64,000 bases of DNA from positions 62,001-126,000 of the forward strand of contig JANQNP010000022.1 in the NCBI GenBank assembly GCA_028279505.1. Direction: 5' to 3'. Positions 8,272 through 14,853 of the stretch are shown here, in pieces. The notes under the pieces were generated by a model that saw nothing but the letters and a program-made list of their open reading frames with translations, did no database searches and was not told where the DNA came from. Made by a program: the position numbers and the translations under genes. Source of the stretch: Dehalococcoidia bacterium. GTDB lineage: Bacteria; Chloroflexota; Dehalococcoidia; UBA2979. Position 1 is the first letter of the stretch, and every line of letters begins with the position of its first letter.

Positions 8272-8910
8272 TCAGCCGAGATCCGCGAGCAGCGCCGTCA
8301 GCGACCCGTACGTCGCCGCGCCCGTCGCCTCCAGCCGCTCGCGCGGCGCGTGGCCGTCCTCGATCAGCGCGCAGGCGACGCCCATCGCCGTCGCGACCTC
8401 GAAATCGTGCTCCGTGTCGCCCACCAGCAGCACGCGATCCTTCGAGGTCGGCAGCGCCTCGATATGCGCGAGCCCGTGGTCGAGCTTGCTCGCCGCGTGG
8501 TGATCGTCGATCCCCACCAGCGCAGTCATCCGCTCGTCGATCGCGAAGTGCGACGTCATCGCGTTGAGCAGCTCCTGCTCGGACGCCGACAGCACAGACT
8601 GCGTGGCGCCTCGGGCGTGGAGCGCGTCGGCCACCGGTCGCGCGTCCGCGCGAAGCTCGTGGTCGCGCCACCGCGCCTGGTACTCCGCGATGAACTCGAC
8701 CGCCAGCACCTCGAACGGCTCACGCTCCAGGTCGAACCCGATCCGCTCGTAGTAGCCGCGCACCGGGAATCCAAAGATCTCGCGGTAGCGCTCGTGGTCG
8801 ATCGTCGGCAGCGACCGCCGCTCAAGCATCAGGTTCGCGACGTCGACCACCAGCTCGATGTCGTCGAACAGCGTCCCGTTCCAGTCCCAGATGATGTGCT
8901 CGTAGCGCAT
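8272..8910 (-). CDS. HAD-superfamily hydrolase (phosphoglycolate-phosphatase type)
   Basis: 212 residues. Motif I is IIWDWNGTLFDD (nucleophile Asp; the usual second Asp is Asn here, as in some HAD subgroups), motif II is LSASEQELL, the conserved Lys is in ASKLDHGL, and motif III/IV is VLLVGDTEHDFEVATAMG. A helical cap fills residues 20-90. It probably dephosphorylates a small sugar or glycolate phosphate. Ends in TGA. Substrate cannot be predicted from context. Confidence 0.8.
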   Translation of the reverse strand: MRYEHIIWDWNGTLFDDIELVVDVANLMLERRSLPTIDHERYREIFGFPVRGYYERIGFDLEREPFEVLAVEFIAEYQARWRDHELRADARPVADALHARGATQSVLSASEQELLNAMTSHFAIDERMTALVGIDDHHAASKLDHGLAHIEALPTSKDRVLLVGDTEHDFEVATAMGVACALIEDGHAPRERLEATGAATYGSLTALLADLG

Positions 8911-8943
8911 GTCGCCCCGGGTCGCCCTCCGGCTCGGCCGCGA

Positions 8944-9270
8944 TCAGCTCAACGGCGAGAAGTCGGTCGGGGCGAGGATCCGGTTCTCGATGTGAGCGAC
9001 CAGCGGGCCGTCACGCTCCGACTCCTCGCGCGCCTGCTGCCACTCAGGGTCCGAGCCGAACGCGCGCCACGCCGCGTCACGCTGCGCCATGTCCTCGAAG
9101 GCGAGCATGTACCACAGCTCGTCGCTGCGACCACCGATCGAGTTCCGCCAGTACCCCACGTTCTTCAGCCCGTGCATCTCGAACAGCGCGCAGGTGTGGT
9201 CCCGGAATCGGGCGATCAGCGGCGCCAGCTTCCCCGGGGCGGCGCGATAGATCCTCAGTTCGTAGATCAC
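8944..9270 (-). CDS. NIPSNAP-family protein
   Basis: 108 residues from a GTG at 9270 with GGAGG 8 bases upstream. VIYELRIYRAAPGKLAPLIARFRDH and GYWRNSIGGRSDELWYMLAFEDMAQRDAAW are the NIPSNAP dimeric alpha/beta-barrel pattern. Family members are small ferredoxin-like proteins often found beside catabolic enzymes; the role is unclear. It diverges from the FMN-binding protein gene. Confidence 0.8.
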   Translation of the reverse strand: MIYELRIYRAAPGKLAPLIARFRDHTCALFEMHGLKNVGYWRNSIGGRSDELWYMLAFEDMAQRDAAWRAFGSDPEWQQAREESERDGPLVAHIENRILAPTDFSPLS

Positions 9271-9443
9271 GGACGATTCCTCCCCCACAACCTCGACCTC
9301 CGAGGCGGGCTGAATCGTAGCGCCTCCTCGATCCTGGTGCCTCGCCACGCCGTCCGCCCGGCCTCGCCCGCCCTCGTCCAACCGGACAGGGCGACCCGAG
9401 GGCCGGTTGGTACCCTGCGCAACCGCCCGACGAAAGAGGAGCA

Positions 9444-9950
9444 ATGCACGAGACGCCCGAGGACCTGCAACGCCTTCAGTCCGTCTTGGACGAGTCCCAC
9501 GCCGCCGGCGGAAAGCACCTGCGATCGATCATCACGGACGAGCGCCTGCTTAGCGCGGAGCAGCTCGCGGAGCGGCTCACCGGGATGAAGCTCCTCGCCC
9601 TCGCCACGACCTCGAGTGCCGGCGCGCCCATCGTCGGACCCGTCGACGGCATCTTCTACCGCGGCGAGTTCTGGTTCGGCTCCGCGCCAAACGCGCTCCG
9701 TTTCCAGCACATCCGCGCCCGCCCCCAGGTCAGCGCCACCCACCTCCCCGGCGAGGAGCTCGCCGTCACCGTCCACGGCACCGCCCACATCGAGGGCATC
9801 CCCGCCGACCTTCCGGACGGCTTCCGCGAGGTCTGCACCGAGATCTACGGCCAGGAGTGGTACGACTGGGGCGGCGACGCGCTGTACGCGCGAATCGAGC
9901 CCCGGCGCGTCTTCGTCTTCCACCTCGAGCCGGACGAGACGACGAGCTAG
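9444..9950 (+). CDS. Pyridoxamine-5'-phosphate-oxidase-like FMN-binding protein
   Basis: 168 residues. After a helical start, the split-barrel begins MKLLALATTSSAGAPIVGPVDGIFYRGEFWFGSAPNALRFQHIRARPQVSATH, which is the PNPOx/general-stress FMN or F420-binding fold: a strand, a polar turn, then a phosphate-binding Arg/Lys region. The cofactor (FMN, F420 or heme) cannot be told. ATG follows GAGGAG by two bases. The final TAG shares its CTAG (9947-9950) with the convergent leftward gene. Confidence 0.75.
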   Translation: MHETPEDLQRLQSVLDESHAAGGKHLRSIITDERLLSAEQLAERLTGMKLLALATTSSAGAPIVGPVDGIFYRGEFWFGSAPNALRFQHIRARPQVSATHLPGEELAVTVHGTAHIEGIPADLPDGFREVCTEIYGQEWYDWGGDALYARIEPRRVFVFHLEPDETTS

Positions 9951-10630
9951 CGCCCGGCGAGCGTGTACGACCGGCCGGCGCGGCTCCGTCCCCGCTCCAC
10001 CACCAACTCGTTCATCCGCAGGCAGTACGCCACCGACTGCGCCAGCCGCCGGCTGATCCCCGCGGCGCGCGCCAGGTCCGCCGTGGTCCAGGGCTCCTCG
10101 AGGCCAATCGGCAGCAGCGCGACCAGGTCGGCAACCTCCTCCAGGCGGCGCGTCTCGCGGACCACGCGCAGCCGCCGGTCCATCGAGCGCCGCTCGCCGC
10201 GCCGGCCATCGACCCGGAGCTGTTCCTCGTCGATCAGCAGCACCTCGAGGCTCAGGTTCGGGTGGTCAAGCAGCGTCGGCAGGCTCACCAGCTCCGCGAA
10301 TAGATCGAGCATTGAGCCGTGGCGCGGCGACTTGCGCGGTCGTTTCCCCGGCCGCGCGATCCAGCGGTCGACCGCGATCGGATGCACGATCCGGATCCGA
10401 TGCTCGCCCAGCAGACGGTCGAGCTTGTTCCCGAGCGCGCCGAACGACCCGGTCTGGATCTCGATCAGCAGATCGTCGCGGACGATGTCGATCACGAACC
10501 CATCGAGTCGAACCTCGAAGCGGTCCCCTGGCTGCGCCAGGAAGTCCTTGATGCCGGCGTGGAGCGAACTCTCGTTGAGCGTCCCGATGCCCTCAGTCGT
10601 AGTGAAGGAGGCGTCCAGGTGGTCGGTCAC
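9947..10630 (-). CDS. PD-(D/E)XK-nuclease-like protein with C-terminal winged helix, coupled to arsR
   Basis: 227 residues. Start GTG at 10630 overlaps the TGA of the ArsR gene (GTGA), so it is translationally coupled. The N-terminal domain reads SLHAGIKDFL, then RFEVRLDGFVIDIVRDDLLIEIQTGSFGAL: an Asp followed about 10 residues later by E-x-Q on a hydrophobic strand, close to the D...(D/E)xK nuclease core. The C-terminus (PWTTADLARAAGISRRLAQSVAYCLRMNEL then a basic wing) is a winged helix. I recognise a conserved uncharacterised family but not a named function; nuclease activity is inference, and the Gln in place of Lys may mean a non-catalytic DNA- or RNA-binding role. Confidence 0.6.
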   Translation of the reverse strand: MTDHLDASFTTTEGIGTLNESSLHAGIKDFLAQPGDRFEVRLDGFVIDIVRDDLLIEIQTGSFGALGNKLDRLLGEHRIRIVHPIAVDRWIARPGKRPRKSPRHGSMLDLFAELVSLPTLLDHPNLSLEVLLIDEEQLRVDGRRGERRSMDRRLRVVRETRRLEEVADLVALLPIGLEEPWTTADLARAAGISRRLAQSVAYCLRMNELVVERGRSRAGRSYTLAGR

Positions 10631-11037
10631 ACCTCTGACCGGCGCGACGTCATCGCGCTGGCGAACACGCTGGTCGATCCTGCCGGCGGTTCCTCCAGCG
10701 CGAGCAGGCGCCCCAGCGTCGACACCGCCCACGGGTCGACCTGGTAGTAGACGTTCGAGGCACGCCGGTCACTCGTGACGAGCCCGGCCTCGCGCAGCAC
10801 CTTCAGGTGATGGCTGACCGTCGGCTGCGACAGGTCGAGCGCGTCGACCAGCTCCTGCACGCATACCTCGCCCCCGCCGGCCGAGATCATCGAGAGCAGT
10901 CGGACGCGCGTCTGGTCGGACAGGGCGCGGAACGCCTCGGTCAGGCAGACCAGCTCGCCGTCGCCGATCTCGCCCTCGAGCAAGGGATCGCACTCGGTCA
11001 GCGCGATCAGCGGAGACGCTGGGTCGGGGTCACTCAT
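10627..11037 (-). CDS. ArsR/SmtB-family transcriptional repressor
   Basis: 136 residues. Core AFRALSDQTRVRLLSMI, then VCVQELVDALDLSQPTVSHHLKVLREAGLVTSDRRASNVYYQVDP, is the ArsR winged helix with its recognition helix. The arsenic-sensing Cys pair (CVC) is reduced to one Cys (VCVQEL), but an N-terminal ECD and a VCL Cys are present, so another metal/thiol or a redox signal is possible. There is no Shine-Dalgarno; the start codon lies inside a 7-base inverted repeat that is its probable operator. First gene of a two-gene leftward operon, divergent from an MFS pair. Confidence 0.9.
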   Translation of the reverse strand: MSDPDPASPLIALTECDPLLEGEIGDGELVCLTEAFRALSDQTRVRLLSMISAGGGEVCVQELVDALDLSQPTVSHHLKVLREAGLVTSDRRASNVYYQVDPWAVSTLGRLLALEEPPAGSTSVFASAMTSRRSEV

Positions 11038-11055
11038 ATCGACATCGTTCGATAT
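11036..11055. promoter_or_regulatory. Predicted ArsR operator
   Basis: ATATCGA (11036-11042) and TCGATAT (11049-11055) form a perfect inverted repeat with a 6-base spacer, the AT-richest site for kilobases around, overlapping the arsR start codon and lying between arsR and the divergent MFS operon. Position and symmetry fit autoregulation plus control of the exporters. Confidence 0.65.
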
Positions 11056-11189
11056 TGACGTTCATCGATTCTAGAGCGATGATGCCCGGACGTTCGTGGT
11101 CCGTCAAACCCTCGGCCGGCCGGCCGAGGGCACCATCACCGTCCAGTGCACAGGCGTTCGGCGCACCACCGCCGGCGCCGGAGGCGCTC

Positions 11190-12533
11190 ATGCTCTCCCG
11201 CGGCTTCATCGTCCTCTGGATCGCGATGCTTGTCGCCATGGCCGGCATCGGCATGGTCTCGCCGCTCCTGCCGGTGTTCGTCCGCGACGACCTCGGCGGC
11301 CCCGAGGTGGCGGTCGCCCTCTCCTTCTCCGGCCTCGCCGTCTCGCAGATCATCGCCGCGCCGTTCGTCGGTCGCCTCGGCGATCGCTTCGGCGTGAAGC
11401 TGTTCATCGTCGGTGGCTTCGCGCTCTACGCGATCAGCGCCGTCGGCTACCTCGTGGCCGAGAACTGGCAGCTCGTCGTCGCCTTCCGCGTGCTCTCCGG
11501 GTTCGGAGCCGGCGCCATCTTCCCGCTCAGCCTCGCCTACATCGGACGCCTCGCTCCCGAGGGCCGCGAAGGCAGCTACATCGGCGTCTTCGCCGTCTCC
11601 GAGGTCACCGGCTTCGGCCTCGGTCCGCTGCTCGGCGGCGCCATCCGCGACGCCATCGACGCCGACGCCGCCTTCGTCACCATGGCCGTCATGCTCGCCG
11701 CCACCGGCCTCGCCACGTTCCTCCTCCTCCCGCCTGAGCGGGACGCGCAGCCCACCGACGGCGCGCTCGCTGACATCGAGGATGATCAGCCGCCCGCACT
11801 CCCCTGGTCGGCGTTGATGCGCCGCCTCGACGTGCAAGCGGCGATCCTCGCCAGCATCGTCATCTCGCTCGGCTGGGGAACCGCCGGGACCTACATGGCC
11901 GTGTTCGTCATCAGCGACGACGGCCTCGGCACGGACTCGGCGCTGTTCGTCGGCCTGCTGCTCGGCCTGCGCTCGCTCCTCGGTGCCGTCTTCCAGCCGA
12001 TCGCCGGCTTCGCCGCCGATCGCATGAACCGGATCTGGCTCGTCGTCGCCGGGCTGGGCGTCGCCGCCGTCGCCCAGTTCGTCATCCCCGACCTCCCTCG
12101 AGGGCTCGTCGACGTCTCCCTCTTCGGCGGCACGATGCCCGTCGTCCCCTGGCTGCTCGTCACGATCGTCATCGTCGGGATAGGCGAGGCGTTCGCGTTC
12201 CCCGCGCAGCAGGCGATCTTCGTCAGCATCGGCCGTCGCGTCGGCATGGGCTCGATGATGGGCCTCAACCAGATGGGCGGCGGCGCCGGCTTCCTCGGTG
12301 GTTCGCTCGTGGGCGCCGCCTTCGTCGCCGGCTTCGGCATCGACTCCGTCTTCCGCGCCGCCGGCGTCATCACGATCGCCGGTGCGCTACTGTTCGCGGT
12401 GATGATGACCCGCGCGCTGGCGCGGAACGCCAGAGAGGAACGAGCACGCGGAACCGCAGCGGAGCCCTCCGAGGCGCCCGTCCCCCTCCAACGCATCGAC
12501 CGCCCGAGGACGGCCGACGAACGGACCGCATGA
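11190..12533 (+). CDS. MFS transporter (drug-exporter type)
   Basis: 447 residues, 12 predicted membrane helices. Start MLSRGFIVLWIAMLVAMAGIGMVSPLLPVF with GGAGG upstream; the loop 2-3 signature is GRLGDRFGVKL and the central cytosolic loop (about 190-215) separates two six-helix halves. An upstream ATG at 11055 would add 45 Pro/Ser-rich residues atypical for MFS. Likely proton-coupled efflux of a small molecule. The stop overlaps the next MFS start (ATGA). With the divergent ArsR gene this resembles a self-contained resistance locus. Confidence 0.85.
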   Translation: MLSRGFIVLWIAMLVAMAGIGMVSPLLPVFVRDDLGGPEVAVALSFSGLAVSQIIAAPFVGRLGDRFGVKLFIVGGFALYAISAVGYLVAENWQLVVAFRVLSGFGAGAIFPLSLAYIGRLAPEGREGSYIGVFAVSEVTGFGLGPLLGGAIRDAIDADAAFVTMAVMLAATGLATFLLLPPERDAQPTDGALADIEDDQPPALPWSALMRRLDVQAAILASIVISLGWGTAGTYMAVFVISDDGLGTDSALFVGLLLGLRSLLGAVFQPIAGFAADRMNRIWLVVAGLGVAAVAQFVIPDLPRGLVDVSLFGGTMPVVPWLLVTIVIVGIGEAFAFPAQQAIFVSIGRRVGMGSMMGLNQMGGGAGFLGGSLVGAAFVAGFGIDSVFRAAGVITIAGALLFAVMMTRALARNAREERARGTAAEPSEAPVPLQRIDRPRTADERTA

Positions 12534-13768
12534 CCACCAGCCCCGAGGCCACCGTCGAGGACCCCGCCCGTCCGGGCGTGCTCGCGTCATTCGAGGAGCC
12601 GGAGTTCCGCACCGTCTGGTTCGGCGCGGTCCTCTTCGGCCTCGGTATGTGGATGGAGCGGCTCGCGATCGGCTGGTTCGTCCTCGACGAGACCGGCTCC
12701 GTCTTCCTCGCCGCCCTCTCCTTCGCGATCCGCACGATCCCCAACCTCGTGCTCGGCCCGATCGGCGGCGCCGCCTCCGACCGCCTCCCCCGCGGTCAGG
12801 TGCTCACGGCCACCGCCTTGATCCGGCTCGTCGCGGCGGCATTGATGGCCCTCATCGTCTGGGTTGACGTCGCCACGATCCCCGCCCTCCTCGCGCTCGT
12901 CTTCGTCACCGGCTCGACGATCGCGTTCCAGAACACGGCGCTCCAGCCGCTCCAGGCGGAGATCGTCGGACCCAGGCGGCTCGGCAACGCGATCAGCCTC
13001 ACCTCGTTCGGTCAGCGCACCATCGGCGTGTTCGGGGCGCTGACCGGCGGCGTGCTGATCGCCTGGCTCGGGCCGGCGCCAACCTTCCTCGTCGGCGCGA
13101 TCCCCCTCGCCGGCGCCGCGTTCATGTTCAGCCGCGTCCGCCGCCCTGCTCGCCCCACCAGCACCGATCAGCGCTTCATCGCCGACGTGATCGACGGGCT
13201 CCGCCTGATCGTCCAGACGCCGATGGTCCGGCTGCTCCTCGGGATGATGATCCTCGTCGAGATCCTCGGGTTCTCGTTCAACGGCCTGCTCCCGGCCGTG
13301 GCTGAGCGCGTCCTCGAGGTCGGCCCCGAGCGCCTCGGAGTGCTCACCGCCGGCGTTTCCGTCGGCGCCATGCTCGGCACACTCTTCCTCGTCGTCACCG
13401 CCGACCGGCTCCCACGCGGGCTGATGCTGATCGGCGTCTTCGCGAGCTTCGGCCTGCTGATCGTCCTGCTTGGCAACTCGACGCTGTTCTGGCTCTCCGT
13501 GATCGCCGTCGCTGGCATCGGCGCCTGCGCCGCGATGACCGACGCTCTGGAGTGGATCATGCTCCAGGACGCGGTGCCCGACGAACTCCGAGGGCGCGCG
13601 CTGGGCGGCTGGAACTTCGCCATCGGTTGGGGCTGGATCGGCCCCGTCGTCCTCGGTGCCCTCGCCGACGCGACCGATGTGACGACCGCCCTCACCCTGA
13701 GCGGCGCTCTCCTCGCCGCCAGCGCGGCGCTGATCCTGCTGCTCGCCGGCAGCCTCCGCGCTCGCTAG
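12530..13768 (+). CDS. MFS transporter (EntS-like)
   Basis: 412 residues. Start overlaps the preceding MFS stop by 4 bases, so the two are co-translated. The N-terminus FRTVWFGAVLFGLGMWMERLAIGWFVLDETGS is typical of the EntS/DUF894 group of exporters; the loop signature is GGAASDRLPRGQVL. Two different MFS proteins in one operon could act on related substrates or as a heteromeric pair (inference). Followed 36 bases later by a hairpin. Confidence 0.85.
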   Translation: MTTSPEATVEDPARPGVLASFEEPEFRTVWFGAVLFGLGMWMERLAIGWFVLDETGSVFLAALSFAIRTIPNLVLGPIGGAASDRLPRGQVLTATALIRLVAAALMALIVWVDVATIPALLALVFVTGSTIAFQNTALQPLQAEIVGPRRLGNAISLTSFGQRTIGVFGALTGGVLIAWLGPAPTFLVGAIPLAGAAFMFSRVRRPARPTSTDQRFIADVIDGLRLIVQTPMVRLLLGMMILVEILGFSFNGLLPAVAERVLEVGPERLGVLTAGVSVGAMLGTLFLVVTADRLPRGLMLIGVFASFGLLIVLLGNSTLFWLSVIAVAGIGACAAMTDALEWIMLQDAVPDELRGRALGGWNFAIGWGWIGPVVLGALADATDVTTALTLSGALLAASAALILLLAGSLRAR

Positions 13769-13804
13769 CTCCTTCCGAGGCCCAACAACCCTCACGCGGA
13801 AGAG

Positions 13805-13822
13805 ATGCCCCCGAAGGGGCAT
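13805..13822 (+). terminator. Hairpin after the MFS operon
   Basis: ATGCCCC and GGGGCAT pair perfectly (7 bp) around a CGAA loop, 36 bases after the MFS stop and before the next gene. A GNRA-like stable tetraloop; no T-run follows. Confidence 0.5.
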
Positions 13823-13903
13823 GACGCCGCCACCCGCACACGTGAGGATCGTCATGGGCATGAGGCGACCGAGACGCCCGCGCGACTACCGAGGCGATTC
13901 GTT

Positions 13904-14584
13904 ATGACAAGACTACGGCGCAACCTACTGGTGGCGGTGCTCGCGGTCAGCGCGATCGCGCTGGCCGGCTGTATCAGCATCGAGATCGACGGCGAGGGCT
14001 TCGGCAGCGGCGAGGAGGGTTCGGGCGTCCTGATCACGGAGCAGCGCCGAACCGCGGAGTTCTCCTCTGTCCAGGTCTCCGGCGCCCTCCGCGTCGAGCT
14101 CGACCGCGGCCCGCTCGACATCGAGGTGAGGTTCGACGACAACCTCCTCGACAAGCTCGAAACGACCGTCCGTGGCAGTGAGATCCAGATTCGCTGCCGC
14201 GACTGCTCCCCCACCTCGGGCTCGGTCGTGCGTCTCACCGCGCCCGACATCGAGGCGCTCGACGTCAGCGGAGCCAGCCGCCTCCTCGTCAGCAATATCG
14301 ACGAGCAGGAGCTGAGCGTCTCGATCAGCGGCGCCAGCAAGATCGAGATCGATGGCGAGGTCACCCGCCTCGAGATCGACGGCTCTGGCGCCTCCACCGT
14401 CGAGGCCCCCAACCTCCGCGCCGATCGCCTCGACATCAACATGAGTGGCGCCAGCCGCGCCGAGGTGACGGTCATCGACCGCGTCGCCGGCGACCTCTCC
14501 GGCGCGTCACGCCTCACGCTCGCCGGCGACGAAGACCCGGCGGTCAACGTCGACACCAGCGGCGGATCCTCCGTCAGTCGCTAG
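13904..14584 (+). CDS. Lipoprotein with DUF2807 (GIN-type) beta-helix domain
   Basis: 226 residues. Signal peptide MTRLRRNLLVAVLAVSAIALAGCISI with lipobox L-A-G-C. The body repeats SGAS-centred turns (LDVSGASRLLVSN, VSISGASKIEIDG, DGSGASTVEAPN, NMSGASRAEVTV, DLSGASRLTLAG), the hallmark of the DUF2807 auto-transporter-like beta-helix. It follows ITEQRRTAEFSSVQVSGALRVEL. A surface lipid-anchored protein of unknown role. The ATG at 13904 is chosen because the longer frame has no signal peptide at its N-terminus. Confidence 0.85.
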   Translation: MTRLRRNLLVAVLAVSAIALAGCISIEIDGEGFGSGEEGSGVLITEQRRTAEFSSVQVSGALRVELDRGPLDIEVRFDDNLLDKLETTVRGSEIQIRCRDCSPTSGSVVRLTAPDIEALDVSGASRLLVSNIDEQELSVSISGASKIEIDGEVTRLEIDGSGASTVEAPNLRADRLDINMSGASRAEVTVIDRVAGDLSGASRLTLAGDEDPAVNVDTSGGSSVSR

Positions 14585-14604
14585 CAGCCATGGGCGTTCT
14601 GGGC

Positions 14605-14630
14605 GGGTGTACCCCATGAGGGGTACACCC
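14605..14630 (+). terminator. Strong hairpin after the DUF2807 lipoprotein
   Basis: 11-base arms (GGGTGTACCCC and its complement) pair perfectly around an ATGA loop, 20 bases after the stop; followed by TCATTC rather than a T-run. Confidence 0.65.
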
Positions 14631-14694
14631 TCATTCGCCTCGCCCTGGCGGTCGGTACCGTCAGACGGCGGTCCCGTTCGAGCCCCTACTCCGC

Positions 14695-14747
14695 ACGATC
14701 GACCAGACGAGGAATCCCGGTCGATCGTTCAAGATCCCCCGATCGGG
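14695..14747. promoter_or_regulatory. Cluster of palindromes upstream of the MMPL exporter
   Basis: ACGATCGACC (14695-14704) and its exact complement (14719-14728) flank a 14-base spacer; ten bases on, CCCGATCGGG (14738-14747) is a perfect 10-base palindrome. The first palindromic arms share the GATCG core. They lie 107-159 bases before the start at 14854 and are candidate operators of an unlinked regulator. Confidence 0.4.
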
Positions 14748-14853
14748 AGACGTGCGGTCTGCGGTACCCCGCGACGATGCGTGGGACATCAACCGCAATG
14801 ACCGAGCGCCGGCAAGCAGCACGCTGACCGGCGCGACACGATCGGACCCACCA

